Below are positions 1 to 13,500 of a DNA stretch of 64,000 nucleotides, one piece after another. The stretch is from the NCBI GenBank assembly GCA_037074705.1, contig CM073595.1:70728139-70792138 (forward strand), given 5' to 3'. Position 1 is the first letter of the stretch. The number at the start of each line of letters is the position of its first letter. The translations under genes and the position numbers were made by a program. The notes under the pieces are model-generated. The model saw nothing but the letters and a program-made list of their open reading frames with translations, did no database searches and had not been told where the DNA came from. Source of the DNA: Zhengitettix transpicula. Its lineage: Eukaryota; Arthropoda; Insecta; Orthoptera; Tetrigidae.

Positions 1-3000
1 GTAAATTAGATAGGATTAAAGACTTGTTGTGACGTCATTTATGGCGTTTCAGATCACGCGAACGAATGCGTTGGAGATAAGTGAGAGTAGAGATAAGGCC
101 ATAGTCAATGCTATCTCGTTTCCTTTACAACATCGCCCATGAACACGCATTTCATATCTCCCATAAAAGCGATTTAACCAATAAAACAATTTTTCAGCTT
201 AAATTAAATTATATATCGTATTTTTAACCTTCTGGGAACAAATTTCACGAAGCAATTTGAAACTCATTCGTTAATATTGAAACAGTTATCTTTAGCTTTG
301 GGGTTTATTTATTTCATTTTTAATCCTTCCTCTCAACTGGATATTTTAAATTTTTATAGTATAAAAATATAAATTTATAATGTTTTAGAAATAAAAGTTA
401 ATTACACTATTATTGGTAGACTCTTTTCAAATTAAAGACTAATATGAAAAAGCTGAATTATAATTTTAAATTATTGGGCAGAATCTTCTAATAAATTAAC
501 TAGACTGTTCCTTTGTGTGTATGTTCCGCATACTCATCTACACCGGTGGAGCAAATTTGACCGAATTTAGTACACGTGTTCGTTTAGAACCCGAAACAAA
601 CACTGTTGGGGTAAGACACAACTACTACCCCTACTTAGTATAATTTCAACCCCTTTCGACATGGAAGGGATGAGTTAGAGGGGCGTTACGTAAAAATAAC
701 GCAAAAACAACCTAGATTGGTATCATATCCGGGATTATAGATGTCGCTGAGTTTTTTATTACAACCTGGGCAACTGTGGGTACAGTTATTTACTATATAT
801 ATTAGGAACAGTCGAATAACTGTTTGGGCCAAAATATAGTTTAATTTAAATAGAATGTAATCAAAACTTACGATAAAATTGTTTTTCCCACAAGTACAAA
901 CAAGCACTAAGAGTGGAAAATATATTAAAACATAACAATTACCATGTCATTTATTGAAAAAGAAGTATTAATCTTGATAATATTCTGTATTCTCCAAATT
1001 GTACTTTATATTAAACCCATAAATAATTCTACTAGGGTTTACGCAGGGGAGCCATTCTTCGATTAAACTAAATCTGGTATTTGAACCATTTGAACTCGGG
1101 TCTGTTCTAAGAACATTGAACAATACAAGCTGTCTTTAATCTATACTCATTAATTTTCAAGATCTTTAAAATAATACTATCAGAAGTATTACCAGGCGGT
1201 TAAGAGTCGAGAATCGAAACAAATGATGAGTTAACCCAAAGAATATATGGCCTGAGCTATTTCGGTAGCAGATTATCCTGAACTGTGTTGTGGTTCCACA
1301 GATTTGAATTAACACACAAGTGATCAACACAAAGCGTTTGATCTCTGGAACAATCAAACCAACCCCACTGTAGCAGCATACTGAACTAGGCATTGGTTCA
1401 CAGATCTATAAACACTCAGGCAAAAGAAGATCGTTCCAATCTTGACTATGTTTTTAGAATAAATTTATATTTGCGACTATACGTCGCCAATTAATGGTAA
1501 TAGGCTAAAGAAAATGTTTCCACCACTCGGGAAATATTTTCCTTTAATCCTTTTAAAAGGAAATGCTTTTCAGCATACAAGATACAAAATTTCCATATTT
1601 TCACTAAGACTACAAAAACCCAATGGTGCTTTTATTATGTTTGAAAATTCTTTCAGAATTTCATGCAGAAAATTACACAGTAATTGAGTGCCCCTTCTCG
1701 AATACAACATGCAGACGAGTAAGCAAATGGGTTAAAATGTGTGCTACGGGTTGCATTCAGAAAGCTCTATTTTCGTCAGTACGAGCATACTTTATTTAAG
1801 ATATAATATTTCGTCATCAGAAAATTATATGTCTACTTTCTGGCGTACTCCTGAAATGTCGAAATAAAACGCACTATATTTAAGTGTGAAGTGTGGTCCT
1901 TACGGAAAAGCTTTCATTAATTCTGTTAACGATCTTCCCCACATAAATAATTCTATAAAATGGACATTGAATGTGCACACTAGTATCTCAAATACTGATC
2001 TATTATTATCCAAGAATATATCATTGGTAAATATTGTATATGTTAGAAATGAAAATGTATAATTTAATTTAACAAACAAGCTCTTAGCACGTGAGAGACA
2101 AATTCAGTAAATGTTATATCGGTAAGTAAAAGTCTTATAAAGTACAACATATTTTTATGGCGCTTCAGGGGACGTAAAATATAGAGTCGAAACAAAATAG
2201 GTTCAATTTAGGTACTTGCTCTATAAACCTCAACAATATTTTAAAAATCATTCGTTGCAGTATTTTCACAATTATTTATTGGGGTAATTGCTTAAAACCA
2301 ACCTGTTCGAATGTCGTATAGATAGAAACCTAATTCGCAGGCATTCCAAGAGCAATGCCCACTTGATCGTTTCCTGGCTCCTTCGATTATTTGTTATCCT
2401 CACAAAGTGGCAGCTGTCGTTCCTGACAACCCCGCCCTCCATACTTCAAGCGTCTTTCTGCGAAAAGAGATTCTCGGAACAAATTGTCAGCAATTGAACA
2501 CGCCTCAGAAATGTCTCTCCTACATTTTGCATCAGCTGGCTTTAAGGTAGTCAATCGACGAGTTGATCTTTCCGTTTTACACAGAATCGTATCATACAAC
2601 GTATAATTTATTTTTTATATTCCTTCAACAAGTTTTAAATTATACCGATACGTTTCCTATAATAGATGTAATGTATTTTTACATTTTCTGTCGATTGACT
2701 TTTCTTAATCCATCCTACACGTCAAGCCTCGAATGTAGAGAAAAATAACACCGTAAGAATTACTTGCCATAAAATGTTATAATAATTAAAAATTACAATT
2801 AATAGCTATAATGACAATACTGAATCCTTCGCTGTGATAAATTATCGGTTATCTTAACAAATTCCGATTTACGAATCACAGAATTGTCCTGCTTACGCCA
2901 GAATAGTAAAAGTAATTTTACAGTAACGGTCTTGAAATTCAGTAATCAATATATAACCAATATCATTTTCAGTTTGAATTGTGTAGTAGAGCTAAGTTGC

Positions 3001-4511
3001 TGTGACTACAACGAATCAAAAGAATGCAAACCACATACAACGCACGGAAGGATCTCCTCCTGCCATATATCATTTCAGAATTCAATAACAAGAGACATTA
3101 AAAGGGATACGGCTTTTGTCCCGGTAAAAACCCTTTATGCCAGTTCCGCTTTACGGCTTTCACGTGTATGCTAGAATCAAGCGTTCGTTCATGTCCTGAG
3201 GAATTCCAAAGCTTAAAAATTAATCTGAATTTCAATAAAAAGTAACCACGCACATTGCAGCACATTACTCTTTTTTTCCAGTTCACGAGGAGGAAACAAT
3301 GATACTAAACGTAATCGCAGGATGTTCTGAAAATAAATGAAGTCCTCAATTTGCATTTACATTGCGTTCTTGCATATTTTCGGATACACGGGCCTTTACC
3401 TCTCTCCGTTTTAAATTCGCGTAGTTTACTTTTTCTGTTGCCTGATACATTTATACTCGTTTACTCTATTGTCTGTTTATTTTTATGTACTGGTATTGGC
3501 ACCAATGAAATATTTTTATGGTACACATTTTAATTCTCTTCACTCCAGTGTCAAAGTCTACGTTAACTGGATGACGAACTCCCAGGAAGGTTTTATCAAG
3601 CTTCTACACGGGTAAAATCCTCATTCTACAAATGAACACGAACTTAATTATTGTTATGATTTTAAAAAAAATTATAACTTAAAGGGAAGATATTCTTTAT
3701 CAATATATCAGCTTTGTACGTCAATTGTCACATAGATCCGACAATCATTGTTGCGATCAATATGAACTAAAGAGTTCTCAATATTAAATAAAACTTTGTT
3801 GAATATCACTCGTTTAGTTTGGAGTTTACGTATGTTTACGAGTGGAATGGTTGATGATTCGATATAACTTTGAATTAAATTAATGGATTCAGATGATCGG
3901 ACGATAATTGTTTTTAGACCTGGACTCTGGCGAGCTGCGTGTTGATTTTCTGGCTAATTTTGAATGCTCTGAAATATTGGACTATAAAATAATGAGAAAA
4001 AGTTTAACAATGTCAAACTATAAGTAATTTCAATCATTGAGGAATCCACCTCTGATTTCTATTACTGGCAAAAACAACCACAATACCCTGTAGAGAAATA
4101 GAAACATCTTTTTCTGTGTTAATAGACGGTAAAACTATTATTATAATTATACATCCCAATAAATGTTGTTTTAAAAAGTCATCCCTATATATATTCCTTT
4201 TCCATTATCAGAAGAAAACTGATCGTAAGGTACTTGTTACACTTCAAATAAATATAGAACTTCAAAATAGCTACGCTCATATTATATTGCAGGTTATTTC
4301 AAAATAAAATAAATCAAAGCCTTCAAAGAATATCAATGTTGATTTGGAGGCAGAATAATATCCACAGTCAATGGCTTCATTTTGAACTGAATTAAATTCA
4401 TACTTCTAGATTACTTTTATTTTTTAAATACTTTTCAATATGTCTCACAAACTTTTCAGACTCAGTATTTGTATGCTGCATCAAGTGATTTATGTCTTTT
4501 TTGTTTTACAG
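1..4511. other. Upstream or first-intron sequence, no supported exon
   Basis: No open frame here resembles GARNL3 or any family I know; the open frames are short (under 100 codons) and look like chance. Because the first recognised exon begins in phase 0 right after a polypyrimidine tract and CAG, this stretch is most simply intron, possibly hiding a short 5' exon that I could not identify. CpG is frequent (28 counted in 2281-2940). It contains one old interspersed repeat near 541-785. I see no promoter elements I would defend. Confidence 0.6.
541..785 (+). repeat. Interspersed repeat family 1, copy A
   Basis: This shares ordered blocks with copies near 9.1, 27.1, 34.5 and 39.6 kb: a block around GAACCCGAAACAAACACTGT, a GTAAGACAC block, a block reading GGCGTTACGTAAAAATAACG, and a block containing GATGTCGCTGAGTTT followed by a CCTGGGCAAC motif. 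It looks like the diverged tail of a non-LTR or non-autonomous element, but the class is not determined. There are no terminal repeats or coding sequence. Confidence 0.65.
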
Positions 4512-4598
4512 TTGCCACAAGTAGAAGCAGATGGACATGAACTGAATGGACGCCGATTTCGCGTTGAGAATGGAGATTCACTGGGAGAGAAAGAAGAG
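4512..4598 (+). CDS. GARNL3: GARNL3 exon 1 of those visible
   Basis: 29 codons (residues 1-29), phase 0 at both ends, with acceptor TTTTACAG and donor GTAAAT. The peptide contains [14 protein letters not shown], matching the segment just before the conserved IFGSPSTP block of the family. An in-frame ATG at 4440 lies upstream, but the stretch between is a typical polypyrimidine tract and acceptor, so I treat this as an internal exon. Confidence 0.8.
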
Positions 4599-7500
4599 GT
4601 AAATACAGATTTTATTTTTACTAATAATAAATTAATTTCATTTTGATAAAAATATGTATAAGCAATCTTATAATGAAATCACAATATTTGTTTAAGAAAT
4701 TGTATAGGGAATACCTCTTAATTTCTATTACCAAAAGATATAATTTATACGCATGATTATAGAATCGGTGCATAACGAACAACAAATAAAATATAAATAC
4801 CATCGTTGTTTAGAAATTGTAAAATATATATAGTTGCAATCAGGTATCAAATTAACAAACCAATACTCTACAGAACATATACAAATGATATTAGCTAAAG
4901 TTTTAAGCCCGATTAAATTATAACTGCATTACTTGTGTGAATTTACGAATGTAAATAAAAATATACGTAACAAACTGACTGTCAAATATGGAAAATATAT
5001 AATTATAATCTTTTTTTTACTAATTTTAACTACGATTCTTAGCATATCATACTAATAATCTCCTATTAATATTGAAAGCGTTTCATAAATATTATATATC
5101 AGATTACCTACGATATTCTACTAATTTAATGTAAATACCTTTTTTCATAATGTAAATCATTCACAGTTTATCCTTAGGATCCGGAAGAAAAGAATTCAAA
5201 CATAATTTTCCAGAAATGAGCTCCATTTTGAAAAATTAAGGGAAGTAGGCAAGAAAAACATTGTAGAATAGTATTCACATTTTAAAGGCAATATTAGAAA
5301 ATTTAACGAATTTGTGTAACAGTTGTGTAGTTTTTCACTGTTAAGAATTGTTTCTAGCTTTAACATTTAATAGTACTTTTCTTTTATTGATAAATAATAG
5401 CATACGTTTTAAAATCCGTAAGCAATTCTTTGCAGCTGCCACATATTTATTGTCAGATTTTTCAGAGAACAAAATATATATTTATATAAATAATTTTTTA
5501 CTTAACGTCTGTTTTTTTATTAATAATATAAATACATTTTAAATATTTGATTGTGTATACATTTTATTATACTTTACGATATTTAAGATAGAAGAATATT
5601 GTAAATAAATTTTATAAGTTAAAAGTGTTATATAAATTTGTAATTTGAAATAATATATTCTTTGTATCGTTCACCACTTACGACAAAAGTCTGTTACCGT
5701 AAAACATAACAAAAACAACCTGATGAATGTACAAAGATGTACAGAAACGTTGTTGTGTTGCATAAAATATTTTAATTGTCTGTCATCATGATCGTTAATT
5801 TATTTAATATAATTTATTTATTTAAATAAGAAGAGTTTCAATAATGTTTTACTGTCATCGTGGGATTTACAGATTTATTTTCGAATGTGAGCCCGTTTGC
5901 TTTTTGCCCTCCGCCTTTTTTCTCAACTGTAAGAAGTACTGTTTTTGCTTCTTTCATATCCAGAAGAACTGTCCAGTTTATTGATTGCTTGTATAAAAGC
6001 AAATAATTACTAGTGAGCTGTCCGATGTAGGGACGGAGTAATCTGTAATATTAGTCACAAAGCAAAGCTCTGGGCAGCCTCCGGGGTGTTTCCCTTGTTT
6101 CCCTCAGGATAAGGTCTCTACAGAGTGTTCCTTAGACATTTCACAAACTACCCGGCTAATAACATAGAAAACGTGACTAAATTTCTGCTTACGATTACAC
6201 CTACCAAATTTTTGCATAGTTTTCAAGTAATTCATAACTTTGTAAAACAAGTTGATATCCTTTACAAAAGAAAAACCAATTATAAATATTGTCTCTTGTA
6301 ACACCGAAATGTCAACATTTTTTTTTATGCTGTAGTAATGAAAATATCTTACAAAAATAATTATTTTTATCGACATCTTGTTTGGATTTGTCGTCGTCTC
6401 TCTGCTTGAAATCCCAGAACGTTTTACGAGCTGCCGCCTGAATAAGGTAATCGCTATGTTATGACCGCGTGCCGTTACACCTGCTCCATCGTAACTCAAC
6501 AGGTCTTTAATTACTCTCTGAAGCCATAGAAAGCCGAGAATTGCAATTTCCAAACGCCACTAATCCTTTACATTTTCTTGTAGTTATATTTTTAATCTTT
6601 TGGTTCAATTCTTAGAAATAAACGTTATGTCCACAAAAAGGACGTGTTTATTAATCAATTAAATCCTGTTTTAATATAATATACTGAATAAATTCTTCCG
6701 AATAAAGCATTCTTTTGTTTCCAACAGGGTTAAATATTTATTAGTACACAACGTATCGATGGTAGAGCACGCTAGCGAAAAGTTGGGTTTTAATAAATAT
6801 TTAATTGGATTGGAAACCCGACAATGTTTCATTCGTAAATTACGCAGGGTAAGTCCTTGTTCTCTTATAGTGTTTTTATCCGTTGTTCTCGTAAAAACTT
6901 AAAGTAAAATGAAGTCAGGAGGAGAAAAACGAAACTAAGAATTTACCACAATTGACTGTTTTTTCCTACAAGAAGGTATAATTTACTTAATTTTAATTAT
7001 ATTTAACGTTGAGTATTCGGTATAACTGTTTAAATTAACAACTGTGTAGCAATTAAAAACCAATACTTTCACAATAATCTAAGTGAAGTTCAATTATTGT
7101 CGATTTATTTACATTTACATTCCGCCTCCCATTTAGTCTGACTTCAGAACGAACCTTCCGTATTACTGAATTTATTCGAAAGTGCTACATTTATTTACCT
7201 CATGTGCTAAGCAAACTTCTAAAGATCTGACATGAATGAGTTTGTGCACTCCTATGGTAAAATGTGAGTCCTTTATGGCCTGGGGTAATATTTCAACCCA
7301 CAGTGCGTGAATTATGCGCACGGAAGCAAGTCTACCAACCCGTGGGAACGCCAGATGTGCGCGGATATTCTGAAATGTTTAAGTCCTCAACCGAAAATTG
7401 TTTTTTAAATGGTTTCCACTTAATTTAAAAGCTATCCTGGAGTTCGTTTGGCTAACTATTTTTTATTTAGAATTCCATTCATCACAACACATAATTAAAC

Positions 7501-10500
7501 TTAATTCTTGATCAGAACCAATCCACTAAATGATATATCTTTATAGAAATTTCGTATCCGTCGTCTCTAAGTAATTAAAAATTAAAAAACAGCACGTACG
7601 TGTAATCATTTGAATAAATTTTATGTTTATTGTGAACTTGTAAGTGATACAAAATTAATTGTATTGTAATTAATTGTATCAGCACCTTAGACTAGATCCA
7701 GTAATGTAAATACCGTTATATATTGCATCTATAAAGAAATTTAATACTTAAAATCTAATTATTAAATCGTATTCATAGAAAAAGTATTAATCTCAGCATT
7801 CGTCTCAATAAAAATAAGAAAATCTGAAAAATCGAACTAAAATACAGCTGACAAAGGTGCTAAATTGTGTTATGTTGAGAAAAAATAAAAAAATTACACA
7901 ATACATTAATCTCTTACGTATAGCCCTTAATTTTCCTAAATACTTTATGACTAAAATTTGCTAATATGTGAGCTGATAATATTTTTTGCGCAATTTTAAC
8001 AATTATTTTATAGTTTATTAATCATCACAAAATTTAAAATGTTCCCACCAGACGTTTAATTGAATATTTCACTGAATCAATACGAATCAACAAAATATAA
8101 GCTTTGTTTCAAAGTCCCATATAAAAAAAATCTGCATAAAATGCGTCTATGACTGGGAGCGCTAAATCATATTGCATTTTGACGGTTTCTGCATTCAATA
8201 AATTTTTCGCATTCACACACACTCGTCATCCATTACTAACTTTTTGTTATATGTGCAGAAGTGTTTCGGTTTATTGCCTTTATTATACACTAATTTCTGC
8301 GTCCCTCTGGTTTTTGTTAAATGGCGATGAAAAAATATCAGTTATTTAAATTATTGACTGATTTGGCGATTCCAGAATAAAACGCAGACATTTTGTTTTA
8401 TTATTGTGTCAAAAATATTATACAAAGACACGTTTTAAAACACTTAATTCCATAACCCATGAAATTACATCTTTGTTATCTCAGTTTTGTAAATCTGGTA
8501 ATCTTCTATGTAAAAGAGTAGATTGTAAATATGCAAAAAAAAATAATAAAAAAATATTCTTAAGAACATGAGGAAAAGTACCGTGGTGGTGATAAATCCC
8601 TAGCATAAGGGTGGGAAGAATTAAAATAAAAAAATGTGATATTTTGTGTTAAATTATTGCGCGCGAACAGAACGTGAACGTGACTTATTGCTCAATAAAA
8701 AAAAGTTCGCGTTAATAATGAAATAAACAATAATTATTTTGATTGAATAAAAAGTATAATTATATCCGGGTTGTATCTAATAATAAAGAAAGATAATACG
8801 AAAGGTTATACGATCCTTCGAACTAGTTTTCGTTTTCTCGAGATACGCTTTTTAAATAACTTGCCTTTTACATAAATATTATGGCATATTTAACGGAACC
8901 ACGTACCAATATTCGATTTTTTTCCATTTATATCTTTCAATACACACTGGAGGAGACATAAGGACTATATTAAAGTATTCGTAACGGAATACGGACGTAT
9001 GTTTGTTGATTGTAACAATATAAACACAGGTAACAATGCTACCCACTGCAGATGACAATATCCACCAAAGTATATGTTGACTTTTTAAAGTTATCTGGAG
9101 TATTCTACCTTATAAGGTCCCGGGAGTATTTTGTACCTACTTATGGTATATGGAGCATCTTTGACGGTCGATATTTGCGTCGAATAAATTTTTTCCTGGT
9201 CATTGAGATTGACAGTGTTTCTCCGGACGTTTTTTGTGTATAATTTTAACTCCTTTTGGCATAGGAAACCAGCATCCTCAGGGGTGGGGGCGGATGGGTG
9301 CTACGTAAAAGATTGGACTCGAATAAGGCGTTATGGATGTCGCTGAGTTAAATTATAACACTCAATTTGCGGGTTAACTATTACTTCTACCCTTATGAGT
9401 AGGGGTAGAAGGGGAAAACAATGTGTGTATGTATTTGTGCTTCTCTAAGGCCACTGCCAAGTTATGAAGAAATTAGGATTCCTCTTAAATCACTTTTTGA
9501 CTAATGTGGAATGTGGAATTAAATAATTTTTCGGGCTTATACAAATAAATACCCGGGCAAAGCCGAGCACCCAGCTATTTTCTAAATAATAAAAAATGTC
9601 ATTAATGCATGAGCTGAAAAATTCCTGTTTGCATCAAAAGCGTCCATTACTTTTTTTTGTAAATACTTTTTATCAGTTTCAAGACGTCGAAATAAATCTC
9701 ATAGAGTGTGTAATAGGTTCCTTTAATAAGGAATTTCTTTACCTTGCTTGGTATATCCGTTACACCTCTGATGTTCTATTAAACTGATGGAAGACAACAT
9801 TTTCCCAGATAACTGATTTCCCAGATATTATTTCTCGCATAAACTATAATTATTCGAACAGTTATATATATTTACTTTCATAGAAACTTGGAGAGGATTT
9901 TATCAGTATTTTAGTAACTGTGCTAAGATGCTTGAGAGACTCCTCGTAAGCCTAACAAGGGAGACCAAATATGAGTACACTCATGAGTCAACTCATCCGT
10001 TGTTCCAAGACTGAAAGCCGAGATACTGACAAATGAGAGTTTCGGATTCCGACAGGGCTATCGTTATCTGCTTCGCCACAAATAACCAGTTTTCTCGATA
10101 TAGACCTATATCATAAATACATTTTAAGAAATGTAATGAACCGATAGCGACGTTATAATGGAAACGCTGTACGGAAATCATTAATTCTTTTTACGAAGAC
10201 ACTAATAATTACTTTGTCTCTAAGTTTTTTGTACCGAGAACAGCCATCAACAAATTAGTTGATTTTTTCCTACTCGTCGAAAAATAAAGATAAAAACGGT
10301 TTATTCAGATATTTTTCGACAATTACCTTCCAATAATTTTGTAACAACATTGGAGTTTTTAAGTACTAGAATTATTGAAGTGATTATTTTTATGACAATG
10401 ATCATTCACCACAGAAGCGATTCTCATACGTCAACGGTAATTTTACCTAAACAGCCGGGATACAATTACCTTTATCACACCTCAATAAAAGAATTATAGA

Positions 10501-13500
10501 TTTAAAGTAGAGAAAGCAAGTATCATAGGCCAGATGAACTTTAGTCTCGAATTTGTGATTTAGCCGAGACTCCTGTCCATAAAATCTGGATACGATAAGT
10601 CAGATACATTTTGTTTTGTAAAGTATTCGTAATTGAAACTGCATTCAGCTAAACTTGCTGAAATATTCTCCTCTTTTATAAACGAAGTTCTCGTCCTTCT
10701 AGTGCAATATCATAATGTCGAAAATAATCCTAGTACTTTCCAAAATTTCTGAGCTCCCGTCTGTTCACAAATACAAATATACACACTCCTTACCATTTAA
10801 AGATATTAGCCTCGTAATACTCTTTTCACCGTATAAGTAGCAGGAAGATACAGATGGAAGGTTATTGCGAGAAGTGGACCCAATCAGATGATGTGTGTGA
10901 GGTCAGCCTCCTTGACACTGGAACTATTCCAAAAATTACGTTCCAGTGACAATGAAGTTATCTCATCTGTTGTGAGAAGGTTTGTAAAATTTTAATACAG
11001 AATGTACAGGCTTGTAACTACCGGATTCGTATATTCACTGAAAGTATATCACAATTTATTGAAAACTGTTAAAAAAATATTAATCCCGTAAATTATAAAA
11101 TTTTAGTACATAAATCACGTCAATTTATGTCATATACGTGACACAAAAACTTCCAACACGCAAGGCTAAAAACTATTAATGAATCATAGCAAATATAGGA
11201 CTCGATATATTCAATAAATATTTTATACGTAAAGAAAACTAAAAAACAGTGAAGCGGAATTTAAATAAGACAATTGCTGAAGAGTGTTAATTTACTTGAT
11301 TACTTGACGTATATACAATTTTAAAATGAAATAGGTAGTACTCAATAACACATTAAAAATAACCCCAACAAACATTATCCACGTAGTTTTTAATTGTAAT
11401 TACAATATTTTTGTAGGAAATTAAATATTCATTATTCTCGTGCAAAAAATATACGTACATGTTTTCAGTTACACCTTTTCTTGTTTCTTTTTAGTTTTCT
11501 GAAGGCATTTTACAATAAATATGGTATCCTTTCTCGGATTGGTGCATGAAGTGTTCTGTAAGGAACATTATAGCATTTTGATATATAATTATCTGTGGAA
11601 TTGCAACTTGTGGTACCGATAATATGCTATTAGCAGTATTGTTTGCTTCAAAAATTGTTCTGAATTAAGAACGTTATTTCATCTTTCGGCTGAGTAGATT
11701 CTCCCTGTGTTATTTTCTATGCGGCAATTTTACAAAGCTTTGAATTATTCTTATTGTTCTATACTTATGTCAAGCTTCAATTTATATCAAACATTTAATA
11801 TAATTTATCTGATTCTTTTCATGTATGTTATATCATGCCTGTTCGCAGATTTTCGGATCTCCAAGCACTCCAGTTCTTGAGAACCCAGAATATCAGACCC
11901 GTTGGTACTTCAAGTACTTCTTGGGAAAACGTGAGTACAAGTCCTTTCATTATAATAAACAATTTTAGTCTTAAAATACCTATCACGTATTTTGCCATTT
12001 GAGCCGATATGAAAAAGAATTTCTTAAAAAATTTCAAAATTTTTATATCAAATTAATATTAATAAATGGTATATTGGAATATATTGGAATAGACAATTTA
12101 ATAATTTTTTCCCAGAATTTTTTGTAGTATTCAAAGAAACGTCATGGACGTAAATTAAAACATCATTTGGTTTGAATATTATTTAGTATACACAGAATTT
12201 AGTTACAGTAAAAGGTAATAAAGGTACTAATAAGCTTGTAATCTGGCTTAGTTACGTAGCGCTGCATTTGCCGTATATTATTATACTTTGCTGGGTTCTA
12301 TATTAATTACAATTTAGTTTCAACGTAATTTAGTTTCACTGTAAAAGGTTTAAACTTAACAGTTTTTTATTTATGTAAAATATTTTTAAATTAAAATATT
12401 AAATAAATAATTTACTAGTTGCCAGTTCCATATAGAGGTTATATATCAAACAAAATTAATAGCCGAAACAATTCATAGATTCATAAATAATATTAATCCA
12501 CGTGTATCTCGATCGTTTATTATTTTACTGTAGATTATGCTGTCGTCTACCTCACAGATCGATAAACTGAAGTATATTAGAAGACCTCGATAGGCTAGTA
12601 ATTGGGCAAAAGATAATAAGATAGAAATTAATTGTAAGAAATTCAATTCATTATTAATCATATTTTGACAAACGAACTTATACTTATACAGTTTAGTTGG
12701 AGAATTACGAAGGGTTGGTAACGGAGCCTAGAGTAAAATCGTAAGAATTTGTAACAAACATTTCGTAACATACTCAATATTTAACGTAAAAGAGCATTAC
12801 CCGTCGAACAGATTGTGAGGGGCGTGGTTTGCCAGATCCTAGCTCAGGTGTTAAGCGGATTGCATTTCGGGAAGAGCGCTCATGTTTTGTGACGAGGAAT
12901 GTACTAATTCCAACAACTTTACATAATAATCGAACCATTCAGGAGTTAATCTATCTTTTCAGTTCACCAAAACTATGTCGGAGCTGATGCTGAGAAAGTA
13001 CCATTTTTCTTGTCAGTGGTACTCACAGACGCTAACAACCAGTGTGTTCCTCAGTACAGGGCAATACTTTGGCGCAAAACGGTGAGTACATGAAATTAAC
13101 AGAATATATAAAGTATATTACTGAATGAAAAATAAAAATTTGAGATTTTCATGTATTATGTTACAAATTCATAAATATAATTATAAAAGACGAAAATGTA
13201 CTACGGGAATATCTAAACCGCATAAAAATAGAGGAATTGATTATTCTTTTGCTAAATAATTAAGCAAATATGTTTAACTATTATTCGAGTAAAATTTTAT
13301 TGGAAATGTTCAGTAAAATAAATTCACAAAAACAAACAAGTTTTTCAAGCGTATTAAAATATTAATATTTTGTGAAGGGGTGTAACATTGATAACACAAT
13401 AAATGTAATAGTTGCAAAAATAATAATATGAACAGAAAGTGGATTACTTTTGTATTGCATCCCACCATAAAATAATGCAGAAATTTTACATGTGATACTG

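Larger units (their letters stand above)
4599..11848. other. Intron 1 (7.25 kb)
   Basis: It runs from GTAAAT to GTTCGCAG. It contains a copy of repeat family 2 (about 5548-5830) and a copy of repeat family 1 (about 9085-9580). A 149-codon open frame on the minus strand (6104-6553) resembles nothing I recognise. The rest is unremarkable AT-rich sequence. Confidence 0.85.

Noticed and set aside
4440..4511. In-frame ATG upstream of exon 1 as the start codon
   Set aside because: The intervening bases form a polypyrimidine tract and acceptor, and the implied peptide is hydrophobic and unlike the family.
6104..6553. 149-codon open frame on the minus strand
   Set aside because: It is the second longest frame in the window but has no recognisable motif. 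Lengths like this arise by chance in 64 kb, and it lies in an intron without repeat support. A protein search would settle it.
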